Shown in pieces: positions 19,262 through 28,383 of a DNA stretch of 64,000 bases. This stretch comes from an uncultured Odoribacter sp. (GTDB lineage: Bacteria; Bacteroidota; Bacteroidia; Bacteroidales; Marinifilaceae). Position numbers and translations under genes: made by a program. The stretch is taken from contig UQJP01000001.1 of assembly GCA_900541415.1 (NCBI GenBank), forward strand, positions 62,001-126,000, written 5' to 3'. The notes beneath the pieces are model-generated. The model was not told the DNA's origin, did not search any database, and saw only the letters and a program-made list of their open reading frames with translations. Positions within the stretch are counted from its first letter, which is position 1. Each line of letters begins with the position of its first letter.

Positions 19262-22081
19262 TTACAATGAAATATTTACTCCAAAAACGTAGGAGCGTGG
19301 ATTAGGAGCTCCGCCCGTGTCTACACCTCTCAGCATAGGATCGTTGGACAGAAATACTTCCGGATCGAGGCCACTGTAACCGGTTACGGTGAACAGGTTA
19401 TTACAGTTGGCAAATACTTTCAATCCTTTCAGGAAACCCGACCGTTTTTTCAAAGGAATATCATAAGCCAATGAAAGGGTCTTCAATTTCAGGTAACTGC
19501 CGTCTTCCACCCACTTATTGGAAGCATTGAAATTACCGGACGGATCATTGTAAGCAGCCCTCGGTAAATCTCCTTTTCCGGGTAATGTTTCCGAAATCCA
19601 ACGATCTCTTGCCGCTAAAACAGGAACGCTTAAATCCGACATAGAACTCAGATGTTGATTGAACAGATTATAAACATCGTTACCATAGCTGTAAGTGAAC
19701 AACATAGACAATTCTATTCCGATGTAATTCAACCGGGTTCCGAAGCCACCGTAGAAATCGGGAAGAGGAGAACCGATGACCTGCATATCCTCGGCATTGA
19801 TGATTCCGTCATCATTTAAATCCTGCATCTTATAATCTCCGGCCAAATAAAGTGTACCGTCTGCCCGCTTCAGGTCTACCTCCGCAGAAGTATTATAAAT
19901 CCCCTGAATCTTATAACCGTAGAACGAACCTAAAGCCTCGCCCTGACGAAGAATGCTGGAAAATTTATCGTAACTTCTGACAAGATCCCCGTTATTCAGG
20001 TGTTTCACCTTATTTTTCAACGTCGAAATATTGGCAAACAATTCCCAATTCCATTTTTGAGTACGCAACACGTTGGCATTCAAAGAAAACTCAAAGCCCT
20101 GATTAATGACATCCCCGTTATTTTCATATTGCGGATCAAGCCCGATTTCAATCGGCAGGGATTTCTGGGTCAACATCCCGGTTGTTTTCTTATAATAATA
20201 ACCTGCATACACATCGAAACGATTGAGCAACCTAGCCCGGATACCTCCTTCATAATTATTGGTGATTTCAGGTTTCAGCTTCTCGTTGGCTATATTTCCC
20301 AGATACACGCCACCATAGGCCAGATAGTGAGTAGGATAATACAAGGTGTGCTGATAACTTCCACGAATGTCGTTGTTACCCACCCGTCCCCAGGATGCAT
20401 TCACACCCAGGTAATATTTATCGAGTTTCAACACATCCACTCCCAGGTTAAGCCCGCCGTAGATTCCCCATCTTCCTTTCGGGCCGAAGTTGGAAGAGCC
20501 TTCCACATAAATCCGCCCGTCGAGGGAAACCCGGTCCCAATAGCGGAGGCCTGCTTCCGCATAAAAACTCAGGAAGTTTTGCTTGTAATTCATATTACTG
20601 ATAGAATCCACATCACCGTATCCCAAAGATTCAAAATCGTCCGTCGAAGCATTCACGCGGCGTCCGTATGCCGATTTTTCTTCTTCATTTTCTACAATAA
20701 ATCCGGCTTTACCATGCCAGCTCCCGTTTTCGAAGAACTTACCGGTTCTTTCTGCCCAGGTATTCCAGCGCAGGATATAGTCACTGTAAGTTCTTTTCGC
20801 GTTTTGCCTTTTACGGTATTCGTCCGGGGCAATCCCTTCGGCCAGCCTCCGCAAGTCCTCGATAGAATTAACATAGCTTATGCTCAGGGAGGTGCTCACA
20901 GAAGTTTTGGGATTAACCGCCCAGCTCGCTTTAATCATCCCGTCTACACGGTTGTCCGTGCCTTTATTCTGAAGATTGCTCTTGAACATGGCCGGATTAC
21001 TTTTCCCCAGTTCATCGACTCCTGCATTGATCGTCGTGGCAATACCATTGTCATCATAATACATCGGAGAAAGGAAAGGAGCTTTGGTCAAAGCAACATA
21101 CAACGGGTGCACCGCCCAGTTGTTACCCTGGTCATAAAAGCGTGAAGTTCCGTAGGAGTATGCCAGATAATTGGCGATACTGATTTTCTGCGAAATCTTG
21201 TAATCCAAATTGATACGCATATTGAAGCGGTTATAAGCGGTAGGATCGATCGTACCTTCCTGAGAGCTGTAACCAACACCGAACATATACCGGGTATCAC
21301 CGTCACCACCGCTCATTTTGATCTGGTAATCCTGGAACATGGCATTGCGTTTCACCATATCCAACCAGTTGGTCGAGTGATTGTATTTCGGATGTCCTGA
21401 ATTAAAAATGTTCATCTGCTGCAAATCGACAATGGTATTTCCCATGCCATGCATGTAATCGAACAGGTAACCCCTGAAATCCTCGCCACCCATCATTTCC
21501 ATTTTATTATAGTCGGCTTGTTGAAAACCAACCCGCGCCATAACATCGATAGCGGTGCTCCCGGCTACCCCCTTGTTCGTGGTCAGATCGATCACTCCGT
21601 TCGAAGCACGGCCACCATATAACACAGAATTGTATCCGCTTTGCAACACCCTGACATCGGCAATATCCAGCGGGTTAATGAATGCCGTGTTCGAAAAGGC
21701 ATAACCCGAAGCAAAAGGCGTGATATTTCTGGCCATCTTTACCAATACACCATCGACTACGACATAGGGGGACGCGTTCAAATTCGTCGTATTGATTCCC
21801 CGCAACAACATATTGCTGCTGTTCCCCGGCGCTCCTCCGCCGGATGTATAAACACCAGTCTGTATACCCATTAATCCCCGGTCAAAAGTCATATAGGAAT
21901 TGGTAGAATATATCCTTTTCCAATCCGGCCCGGAAGACCATGCTGTTTCGTCCTGAGAATCAGCCTGCTGATCTGGCTTATCTTTCGTCTCGCCGGCGGC
22001 CTGAACTCCTGAGGCTGCCAGGGACAAAGAAAGGATTAGAAATAAACTCCTGAAATCTTTTATATGTATTCTCATATCCAT
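19262..22081 (-). CDS. Short SusC/RagA-family outer-membrane transporter lacking CarboxypepD_reg domain and TonB box
   Basis: 939 residues, shorter than the usual 1000-1100. The signal peptide is cleaved near residue 29; then comes a linker of only about 40 polar residues (GETKDKPDQQADSQDE) and directly the plug: MLLRGINTTNLNASPYVVVD and YGGRASNGVIDLTTNKG. The CarboxypepD_reg-like domain and any DEVVVTGYG-like TonB box are missing. The barrel is otherwise intact and ends SYVFGVNISL. It lies 32 bases after a FAS1 gene and 16 before its SusD. It occupies the same place in operon B as the SusC at 1380-4499 does in operon A, which also lacks a TonB box. It may work without direct TonB contact, or be opened by a different mechanism; that is inference. 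Confidence 0.93.
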   Translation of the reverse strand: MDMRIHIKDFRSLFLILSLSLAASGVQAAGETKDKPDQQADSQDETAWSSGPDWKRIYSTNSYMTFDRGLMGIQTGVYTSGGGAPGNSSNMLLRGINTTNLNASPYVVVDGVLVKMARNITPFASGYAFSNTAFINPLDIADVRVLQSGYNSVLYGGRASNGVIDLTTNKGVAGSTAIDVMARVGFQQADYNKMEMMGGEDFRGYLFDYMHGMGNTIVDLQQMNIFNSGHPKYNHSTNWLDMVKRNAMFQDYQIKMSGGDGDTRYMFGVGYSSQEGTIDPTAYNRFNMRINLDYKISQKISIANYLAYSYGTSRFYDQGNNWAVHPLYVALTKAPFLSPMYYDDNGIATTINAGVDELGKSNPAMFKSNLQNKGTDNRVDGMIKASWAVNPKTSVSTSLSISYVNSIEDLRRLAEGIAPDEYRKRQNAKRTYSDYILRWNTWAERTGKFFENGSWHGKAGFIVENEEEKSAYGRRVNASTDDFESLGYGDVDSISNMNYKQNFLSFYAEAGLRYWDRVSLDGRIYVEGSSNFGPKGRWGIYGGLNLGVDVLKLDKYYLGVNASWGRVGNNDIRGSYQHTLYYPTHYLAYGGVYLGNIANEKLKPEITNNYEGGIRARLLNRFDVYAGYYYKKTTGMLTQKSLPIEIGLDPQYENNGDVINQGFEFSLNANVLRTQKWNWELFANISTLKNKVKHLNNGDLVRSYDKFSSILRQGEALGSFYGYKIQGIYNTSAEVDLKRADGTLYLAGDYKMQDLNDDGIINAEDMQVIGSPLPDFYGGFGTRLNYIGIELSMLFTYSYGNDVYNLFNQHLSSMSDLSVPVLAARDRWISETLPGKGDLPRAAYNDPSGNFNASNKWVEDGSYLKLKTLSLAYDIPLKKRSGFLKGLKVFANCNNLFTVTGYSGLDPEVFLSNDPMLRGVDTGGAPNPRSYVFGVNISL

Positions 22082-22113
22082 TAGTTTTCTTTGTTTATAA
22101 ATGCCCTGGAATG

Positions 22114-23586
22114 TTACTCTTCAACCGGCCGCAGCTGGATGATGTCGATCATTAAGTCACAGCAGCTCGCAGGAGTACGGTTCAACTTAATAACCTGGAA
22201 GGTCAGTTTCACTTCTCCGCGCTCATTTACTTCGATCTCTCCGAGATCCTTGTATTTCAACCGTGTATAATCGGGCCATTGCACCGCACCCTGATTCATG
22301 CGCAATTCCGGAGAGATAATCTCGTCGTTATAGATCATCATTAAATCGGCGGTATTCGACTGGCTGTAAATCAGCCTTACCGTCCATTTACCTTTCACCA
22401 CATCGGGGATCGTTGTCCAGAAATAATCGCCGATCATAAATACATCCACCCCACAGATCGGAGTCTTCTGCCCCTGATGATAACTGGGAGTTCCCGTATC
22501 TTCATACACTTTAGCCGGAGCTGCACAAAATACGTTTTGCTCATATTTGAGACTTCCGTCACTGTTATAATGTGTTCCCCCGTATAAATTGTGGTTATAG
22601 ATACCGGGTAAAGTTTCAACAATCACGGCAGTGGTGTCGAGCACATGGTAAATACCGTTTTGAGCCACATTGTTAATTCCCTCGCTGAGCGTGGTGCTGA
22701 ACGGGTAAATCTCATTCAACCACATTTTTCCATTTTGATCCACCTTGAACGTCAGCGATTCATCCGGATAGAGCGAATAGATACTTTTTCCGTCCAGATT
22801 TACATCGAACGCCCTTTCCCCCCAAATGATGTGATATTGCGCCCAATCGAACAATTCGTTAAAACTAAGGGCATCCGGATCGAACAAATCCCTTTGCAGA
22901 ACGGCATCCGGCTCAACAAGCAGGGTAACCACACTATCCTGTACGAAAGAGGCCAGCCCGGTCTTCTCGAACACATCCAGCATGATGGTAAAATTCCCGC
23001 TTTCCTGGAGCATGTCATAAATGCTGGTGGTGGGAGGCAATAACACTTTGTCGATAATATCGATGTAACCGTTGGCAACTTCAATATCATACTCCCTGAT
23101 TGTGGCACGGCTATTCAATTTAATCGCCTTATACGATTCCCTTACGTCAGAAACCACATAATAATCGTCGCCGAAAAGACTCGGAGCATCGAGTATCCCG
23201 TTCTCCATCGAAGAACTTTTGATTTTACTGCCAGTGGTCATATATTGCAGATAATTCAACCAATATTCCGCCGGTTTATCCTGAATGGCAGTAATATTTT
23301 CTCCCTTAGCCTTCAATTCTTCGAACAAGGCATTAAAAGCGGAATTTGTAGGAACAAAGGCCGTATAAGTGCCGGCCGTGGACATCAGGCTGCTGAAATT
23401 GGTATAGTCCAGCAGTTGTTTGTAAATAGAAAGGTCTTCCCGCTGATTGACATAGTCATAAATCTGCATTTTGTCGTTTGAATCAAAACGCAACCCCGAA
23501 AAATCTTCCTTACATCCTCCGCCGGAAAATGTTAAAACCACAATTCCGATGAAGTATAGTCCGTATTGATATAGTTTCTTTTTCAT
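22114..23586 (-). CDS. FAS1-domain lipoprotein with C-terminal beta-sandwich
   Basis: 490 residues, lipoprotein signal ending GGGC (Cys25). FAS1 unit 1 at about 40-185 (DLSIYKQLLDYTNFSSLM, TYTAFVPTNSAF, NGYIDIIDKVLLPP). FAS1 unit 2 at about 187-330 (TSIYDMLQESGNFTIML, NGIYHVLDTTAVI). The last 150 residues are a different, probably beta-rich domain (GKWTVRLIYSQSNTADLM, LTFQVIKLNRT) with a CC pair near the end; similar tails occur in the two FAS1 genes of operon A at 4511-7693. Two bases separate it from the SusD stop upstream. Expected on the cell surface; role inferred from neighbours only. Confidence 0.85.
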   Translation of the reverse strand: MKKKLYQYGLYFIGIVVLTFSGGGCKEDFSGLRFDSNDKMQIYDYVNQREDLSIYKQLLDYTNFSSLMSTAGTYTAFVPTNSAFNALFEELKAKGENITAIQDKPAEYWLNYLQYMTTGSKIKSSSMENGILDAPSLFGDDYYVVSDVRESYKAIKLNSRATIREYDIEVANGYIDIIDKVLLPPTTSIYDMLQESGNFTIMLDVFEKTGLASFVQDSVVTLLVEPDAVLQRDLFDPDALSFNELFDWAQYHIIWGERAFDVNLDGKSIYSLYPDESLTFKVDQNGKMWLNEIYPFSTTLSEGINNVAQNGIYHVLDTTAVIVETLPGIYNHNLYGGTHYNSDGSLKYEQNVFCAAPAKVYEDTGTPSYHQGQKTPICGVDVFMIGDYFWTTIPDVVKGKWTVRLIYSQSNTADLMMIYNDEIISPELRMNQGAVQWPDYTRLKYKDLGEIEVNERGEVKLTFQVIKLNRTPASCCDLMIDIIQLRPVEE

Positions 23587-23588
23587 AA

Positions 23589-25100
23589 TTATTTCCCTTC
23601 GTAATAAGTTTTCTGATTCAAGAGAGGATTTTTCTCGACTTCTGTCTTATAGTAAGGCAAAAACCAACTTTCCGTATCCTGGAGGCGGGCACGCATGGTT
23701 TGCAGTTTTACCGTGCCGTTCAAAGACAACTGGGCAGCCTGCGCATTCCGTTCCACAACAAGGTCGGCATACCCGGTATTTCTGGCCAGACGAACCTGGC
23801 TGAACCAATGCTTCCCTTCGTAAGCCAACTCACAAATCCGTTCGTTCAATAAATTCTCAAAGAACGTTTCCCCCTCCCCGAAAGTGGATGCGTCTTCTAT
23901 TAGGGGTAATTCCGTTGCCGTACGAATGCGGTTGATAGCGGCTACCGCTCCCGGATAATCTCCTTTCATTGCCAATGCCTCAGCCTTGATCAACAGGATT
24001 TCCCGATAACGATAGAAAATAAAGTTCGCGTTACGATTGTCCGTTCCCCGGTATTCCGTGGGAAGGTAGGGACTGCTGGCCACATATTTCAAAACCTCTG
24101 CCGAAGGATTGAAGGTAGCGTCGATACGAACCGTATCTCCATACGTGTGATTTTCAAACTGAGCAGGATATATGCTGGAAATACATTCTTCCAGATAATC
24201 GTAATTGGAAAGGAATACATTACTACTTCCCGTACGGTATAAATTATACAACGGTGAGCTTACTCCCTTGCCACTCAGGTATTGATATTCAAAAATGGCC
24301 TCGCTGCTATTGCCCTGAGAAAAGATCGTAAACCAATCCTTACCGGGAACCATGCGGTTATCATACACATTTTCGAGGGCTGTGCAAAGCGACAGGCAAC
24401 CGTCATAATCTCCCCGCCAAAGTTTTACATCCGCCCAAATAGCACGAACTGCATTCTTTGTAATCCTGCCGAAACGTTTTTCCGGAGAATCGAATGTTTC
24501 GGGAGCATTGGCCAAAGCGCGTTTCAAATCGGCTTCGACAGTATCCAAAACCACGGTTTCAGTACTCGGAGCGGCGTACGGATTTTGAGTGTCCGACTCG
24601 TATGCTTCCAGCACAATGGGCACATCCCTGAAAGTACGCACCAGATAGAAATAATAGAGGGCACGGATAGCGTAGACCTCCGATTCCCAGGAAGCCATCT
24701 CTGCTTCCGTGATACTGGGGTCTTTTCCCATAGTGGAACGGGCATTCTTCAAAAATGAGTTCACCCAGTTGATCGATTGGTACACCCCCGACCAGTCGTT
24801 CAGGGAATTGCTGGTGGAAATATCCTGCTGCACGAATTCCGTTTCATTGCCGAGGCTATTCGCCGTTCCCACTTTGTAAATCTCTGACCGCAGGTCTCCC
24901 CACTTAATCAGCTTTACCAAGTTATTGTGCAGAGAAGTATACACACCGGTCAGGGCAGCGTTCACCTGCTCTTTGGTTTGCCAGTAATCGTCTTTCACCA
25001 GATTATCGGGCTGGTCTACATCCAGGAAGGAGCAACTGTTTAAGCCGGCTGCTGCGACCCATATCAGAACGAAACGTATAATATATTTTTTCATAATCAT
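23589..25100 (-). CDS. SusD/RagB-family outer-membrane lipoprotein
   Basis: 503 residues. Lipoprotein signal ending LNSC (Cys23) then SFLDVDQPDN. SusD features: YAIRALYYFYLVRTFRDVPI, NAVRAIWADVKLWRGDYDGC, YRYREILLIKAEALAM, LAYEGKHWFSQVRLARN and a C-terminal WFLPYYKTEVEKNPLL. It is the partner of the SusC at 25116-28367 (15-base gap) and forms the first pair of operon B. It corresponds in position to the SusD at 7706-9244 in operon A. Confidence 0.95.
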   Translation of the reverse strand: MIMKKYIIRFVLIWVAAAGLNSCSFLDVDQPDNLVKDDYWQTKEQVNAALTGVYTSLHNNLVKLIKWGDLRSEIYKVGTANSLGNETEFVQQDISTSNSLNDWSGVYQSINWVNSFLKNARSTMGKDPSITEAEMASWESEVYAIRALYYFYLVRTFRDVPIVLEAYESDTQNPYAAPSTETVVLDTVEADLKRALANAPETFDSPEKRFGRITKNAVRAIWADVKLWRGDYDGCLSLCTALENVYDNRMVPGKDWFTIFSQGNSSEAIFEYQYLSGKGVSSPLYNLYRTGSSNVFLSNYDYLEECISSIYPAQFENHTYGDTVRIDATFNPSAEVLKYVASSPYLPTEYRGTDNRNANFIFYRYREILLIKAEALAMKGDYPGAVAAINRIRTATELPLIEDASTFGEGETFFENLLNERICELAYEGKHWFSQVRLARNTGYADLVVERNAQAAQLSLNGTVKLQTMRARLQDTESWFLPYYKTEVEKNPLLNQKTYYEGK

Positions 25101-25115
25101 AACTACATTAAAAGG

Positions 25116-28100
25116 TTAGAACGATGCCCGCACTCCGAAAGTCAAACGGATTGGCGGAGCCGTGTTTTGCTTGTCTACACCGAAAATGGTGATTCCGCCA
25201 CCGCTTCCGATTTCCGGATCAATACCTTTGTATTTCGTCCAGGTCCATAAATTCTGCGCATTAGCCCAGATACTGAACTGGCTCAGGTGCATTTTCTCGC
25301 AAATCCGCTTGTCGAACTGATAGGTCAGTGACAACTCTTTCAATTTGATGAAAGAAGCGTCTTCCACCCAACGCGTTGAGGCTGCCGTATTCCAGGAAGC
25401 ATTGCGCTGTGCGCGGGGCATATCGGTAACATCACCCTGCTTTCTCCATCTTCTTTCCACGGAACGGGCCTGATTGTCCTGCCCGGTCATACCTTCGGTA
25501 TTACGCCGCATTCCGTTCACCACATCCTGTCCGAAATTGTAATACAACCCGATAGTAAGCGACCATTGTTTCCAGTTGAATTCATTCCGGAACATTCCGA
25601 ACACATCCGGGTTCGCGTCCCCGATCTGTACCATGTCGAGATCATTAATCAAACCATCGTGGTTGATGTCCTGATAAATAACATCTCCACCCTGAAATTC
25701 ATGCCCGCTGGCTGAATTGTAGCGCAACATCTTAGGTGTTCCGTCGGTGTTATAAATCGGATTCCCGTTGAAATCACGGGCAATGGCATCCGCATCATTG
25801 GCATAAACACCCAATGCTTTAAATCCATAGAAACCTCCGATAACATCTCCCGGAACGAGTTTCGATTTGAATCCCTCGATCGTCTGGGTATAGGCGTCAT
25901 TATCAGCTTCAAAGTTTTCAGGTAGCTCAACCAGTTTATTGCGGTTATGAGCAATGTTGAAATAAGATTTCCACCGGAAACGGATATTCGGTTTCTCAAT
26001 CCACACAGCATTCAACCCAAGTTCCCATCCCTGATTCTTGATTGTTCCGAAGTTGGTGTATTGCTGGCTGAATCCGGAGCTACTGGCCACCGATTGCAGC
26101 AACAACAGGTCGGTCGTTTTACGGGTATAATAATTGAACTCTCCGCTGAACCGATTGCCGAACAAATTCCAGTCTAAACCATAGTTGAAATCGTTCGTCC
26201 TCTCTTCGTGCACATTGTCATAAGCGAACTTATTGATATAGGTATAAGAATCACCTAAATATCCGTCCGATCCCGCTCCATAAGTAACCGACAGGATATT
26301 AGCCACATTAGGCAACTTTCCGGAACGTCCGAAAGCGAAACGGGGTTTAATCAGGTCGACCCATTCTTTATCAATCAGGAAACCTTCCTGTTTCATGTCG
26401 TAAGACAATCCCACCGTAGGAAACAAAGAATAAGGATTATCCTTCCCGTAGAGAGAAGACCCCTCTGTTTTTAAAGACACGTCCAAATTGTAGCGTTTCA
26501 TGAATTTATAATGGGCATTTAATACCAAACTGATGCTGGTGCTAAGCCCCTTGCTACCACTAATACCGTTAATTCTGGCCGATCCATCGGCTTCTCTCAG
26601 CGACGGATGTGCCCCGTTGCTGTATGCTATACTCATGCTATTACTACGGTTGTAAATCAAATCGACAACAGCCGTTACATCCAGGTGATGTTTTTCCGTT
26701 TCAATGGGAATCAGGAAAATCCGGTTATTGTTGACCAGCTTCATCTGGTAACCATCGGATTTCATTCCATAGTTGTAATTGTCTTCTCCGGCAATGGCTC
26801 CGATCGCATAAGGAGGCATAAAATAATCGTCGCCGGATTGACGATAGTCGATAGAAACCTGAGAATAAAGGCTTATGCGTTTGGTCAGCTCGTAATTAAG
26901 CTGAACAGCCGATGTAAAACGGTTAGCCAACGTTTTGAACGAAGAATAATCGATAATGGCAACCGGGTTATACTGGGATGTCCATGAAGTTCCTTCCTGA
27001 TCGGCACGCTCGATATTATATTCCGTACCGTTTTCATTATATACAGGGAAATAGGCGGCACGTGCCCGGGCAAAACCGAGCGGGCTGATGGTACGTTTGG
27101 CATCGTCGGCCGTCGTTAAGGGATGATCGGAAGAACGTTTATCCGTCAGCGAATGGGTATATGAAAATTTTGTAGAAATCTTCAGTTTATCCGAAATTTT
27201 GTAATCCAAATTCACGTTCGTGGAAAAACGGTCATATCCACCCCCGATCGTCGTTCCGTATTCGTTGGTATATCCCAATCCCCAATAATAATTCAGACGT
27301 TCGCCACCACCCCGCAAAGAAAAAGTGTAATCCTGCTGGAAACCCGTACGGCTGATTTCATCCACCCAGTCCGTATTGTTATTATACATCCAGGCATCGG
27401 AACGTGTAAGGTCGCCGCGCAATTCTTTCAGGAAAGAACCGTCGTCCCCGTTATTATTGTTGGCGTAGTTCTCGATCAGGAAAATACGCTGCTGGTCACC
27501 ATTCAGCATAGGAATCCGTTTGGGAACAAAAGTTGCATTTAACTTAGCCGAAGCGCTAAACTGTGGTTTCCCTTTCACTCCACGTTTCGTTTTAATAACA
27601 ATCACACCGTTAGCACCCCGCGAACCGTAGATAGCAGTAGCGGAAGCATCTTTCAGAATATCGATAGATTCAATATCGCTGGGATCTATATCCCCTACGG
27701 GGCTATAACCGAAATTAGTGATACTCTCCACACTATAATCGTCGCTGATCACTTCAGCACCGTCGATAATCCAGAGAGGACTGCTATTTCCGCTCAATGA
27801 AGTAGTACCACGGATTTTAATGGATGCACCGGCACCGGGATCACCGCTATTAAAGGTAACCAGCATACCGGGAGCCGCTCCCTGCAACATCTGCTCTACG
27901 GAGGAAACACCTGTGGTTTCCAGAGCTTTCATATCGATAGAGGTTACCGCACTGACCACTTCGCGACGGTCTTTCTGAAACAATCCCATGTCGGCCTTTG
28001 TATTCCGGGTTCCTTTCACCACCACCTCAGACAGCATCGTGTTGTCTTCTTTCATCACCACCTGGTAGTTCTTTCCCGCCACCACAGGAAATGTTTGTGA

Positions 28101-28367
28101 AACCATTCCGATAAACGAGAAAGAAATTTTATCAATCCCTTCCTTCGGAATACGCACTTTAAAGTTCCCGTTTATATCTGTGGAAGTTCCTCCAATAATA
28201 CGGTTGTTGGCATTCAACAACATGACGTTTACGCCCACCAAAGGATTGGCTACCGAATTTTCATACACCGTACCTTTGATTTCGATTTCCTGTGCTTGTC
28301 CTGTCCGGGGAAGGATCAAAAGTAAAAGGCACAATAGAAATGTACATTGTATTAATTTTATTTTCAT
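25116..28367 (-). CDS. SusC/RagA-family TonB-dependent outer-membrane transporter
   Basis: 1083 residues. Signal peptide to about residue 25, CarboxypepD_reg-like domain at about 28-106, TonB box SEVVVKGT at 113-120, a plug with IKIRGTTSLSGNSSPLWIID and KDASATAIYGSRGANGVIVI, and a barrel ending RLTFGVRASF. It is a complete, TonB-coupled SusC, first pair of operon B, 16 bases after the multi-FAS1 gene. Close in size and layout to the SusC at 9258-12512, its positional counterpart in operon A. Substrate unknown. Confidence 0.96.
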   Translation of the reverse strand: MKIKLIQCTFLLCLLLLILPRTGQAQEIEIKGTVYENSVANPLVGVNVMLLNANNRIIGGTSTDINGNFKVRIPKEGIDKISFSFIGMVSQTFPVVAGKNYQVVMKEDNTMLSEVVVKGTRNTKADMGLFQKDRREVVSAVTSIDMKALETTGVSSVEQMLQGAAPGMLVTFNSGDPGAGASIKIRGTTSLSGNSSPLWIIDGAEVISDDYSVESITNFGYSPVGDIDPSDIESIDILKDASATAIYGSRGANGVIVIKTKRGVKGKPQFSASAKLNATFVPKRIPMLNGDQQRIFLIENYANNNNGDDGSFLKELRGDLTRSDAWMYNNNTDWVDEISRTGFQQDYTFSLRGGGERLNYYWGLGYTNEYGTTIGGGYDRFSTNVNLDYKISDKLKISTKFSYTHSLTDKRSSDHPLTTADDAKRTISPLGFARARAAYFPVYNENGTEYNIERADQEGTSWTSQYNPVAIIDYSSFKTLANRFTSAVQLNYELTKRISLYSQVSIDYRQSGDDYFMPPYAIGAIAGEDNYNYGMKSDGYQMKLVNNNRIFLIPIETEKHHLDVTAVVDLIYNRSNSMSIAYSNGAHPSLREADGSARINGISGSKGLSTSISLVLNAHYKFMKRYNLDVSLKTEGSSLYGKDNPYSLFPTVGLSYDMKQEGFLIDKEWVDLIKPRFAFGRSGKLPNVANILSVTYGAGSDGYLGDSYTYINKFAYDNVHEERTNDFNYGLDWNLFGNRFSGEFNYYTRKTTDLLLLQSVASSSGFSQQYTNFGTIKNQGWELGLNAVWIEKPNIRFRWKSYFNIAHNRNKLVELPENFEADNDAYTQTIEGFKSKLVPGDVIGGFYGFKALGVYANDADAIARDFNGNPIYNTDGTPKMLRYNSASGHEFQGGDVIYQDINHDGLINDLDMVQIGDANPDVFGMFRNEFNWKQWSLTIGLYYNFGQDVVNGMRRNTEGMTGQDNQARSVERRWRKQGDVTDMPRAQRNASWNTAASTRWVEDASFIKLKELSLTYQFDKRICEKMHLSQFSIWANAQNLWTWTKYKGIDPEIGSGGGITIFGVDKQNTAPPIRLTFGVRASF

Positions 28368-28383
28368 AATGTATGTATTATTA

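Noticed and set aside
20000..21145. 381-codon open frame on the plus strand
   Set aside because: Antisense to the barrel of the short SusC; low-complexity shadow composition.
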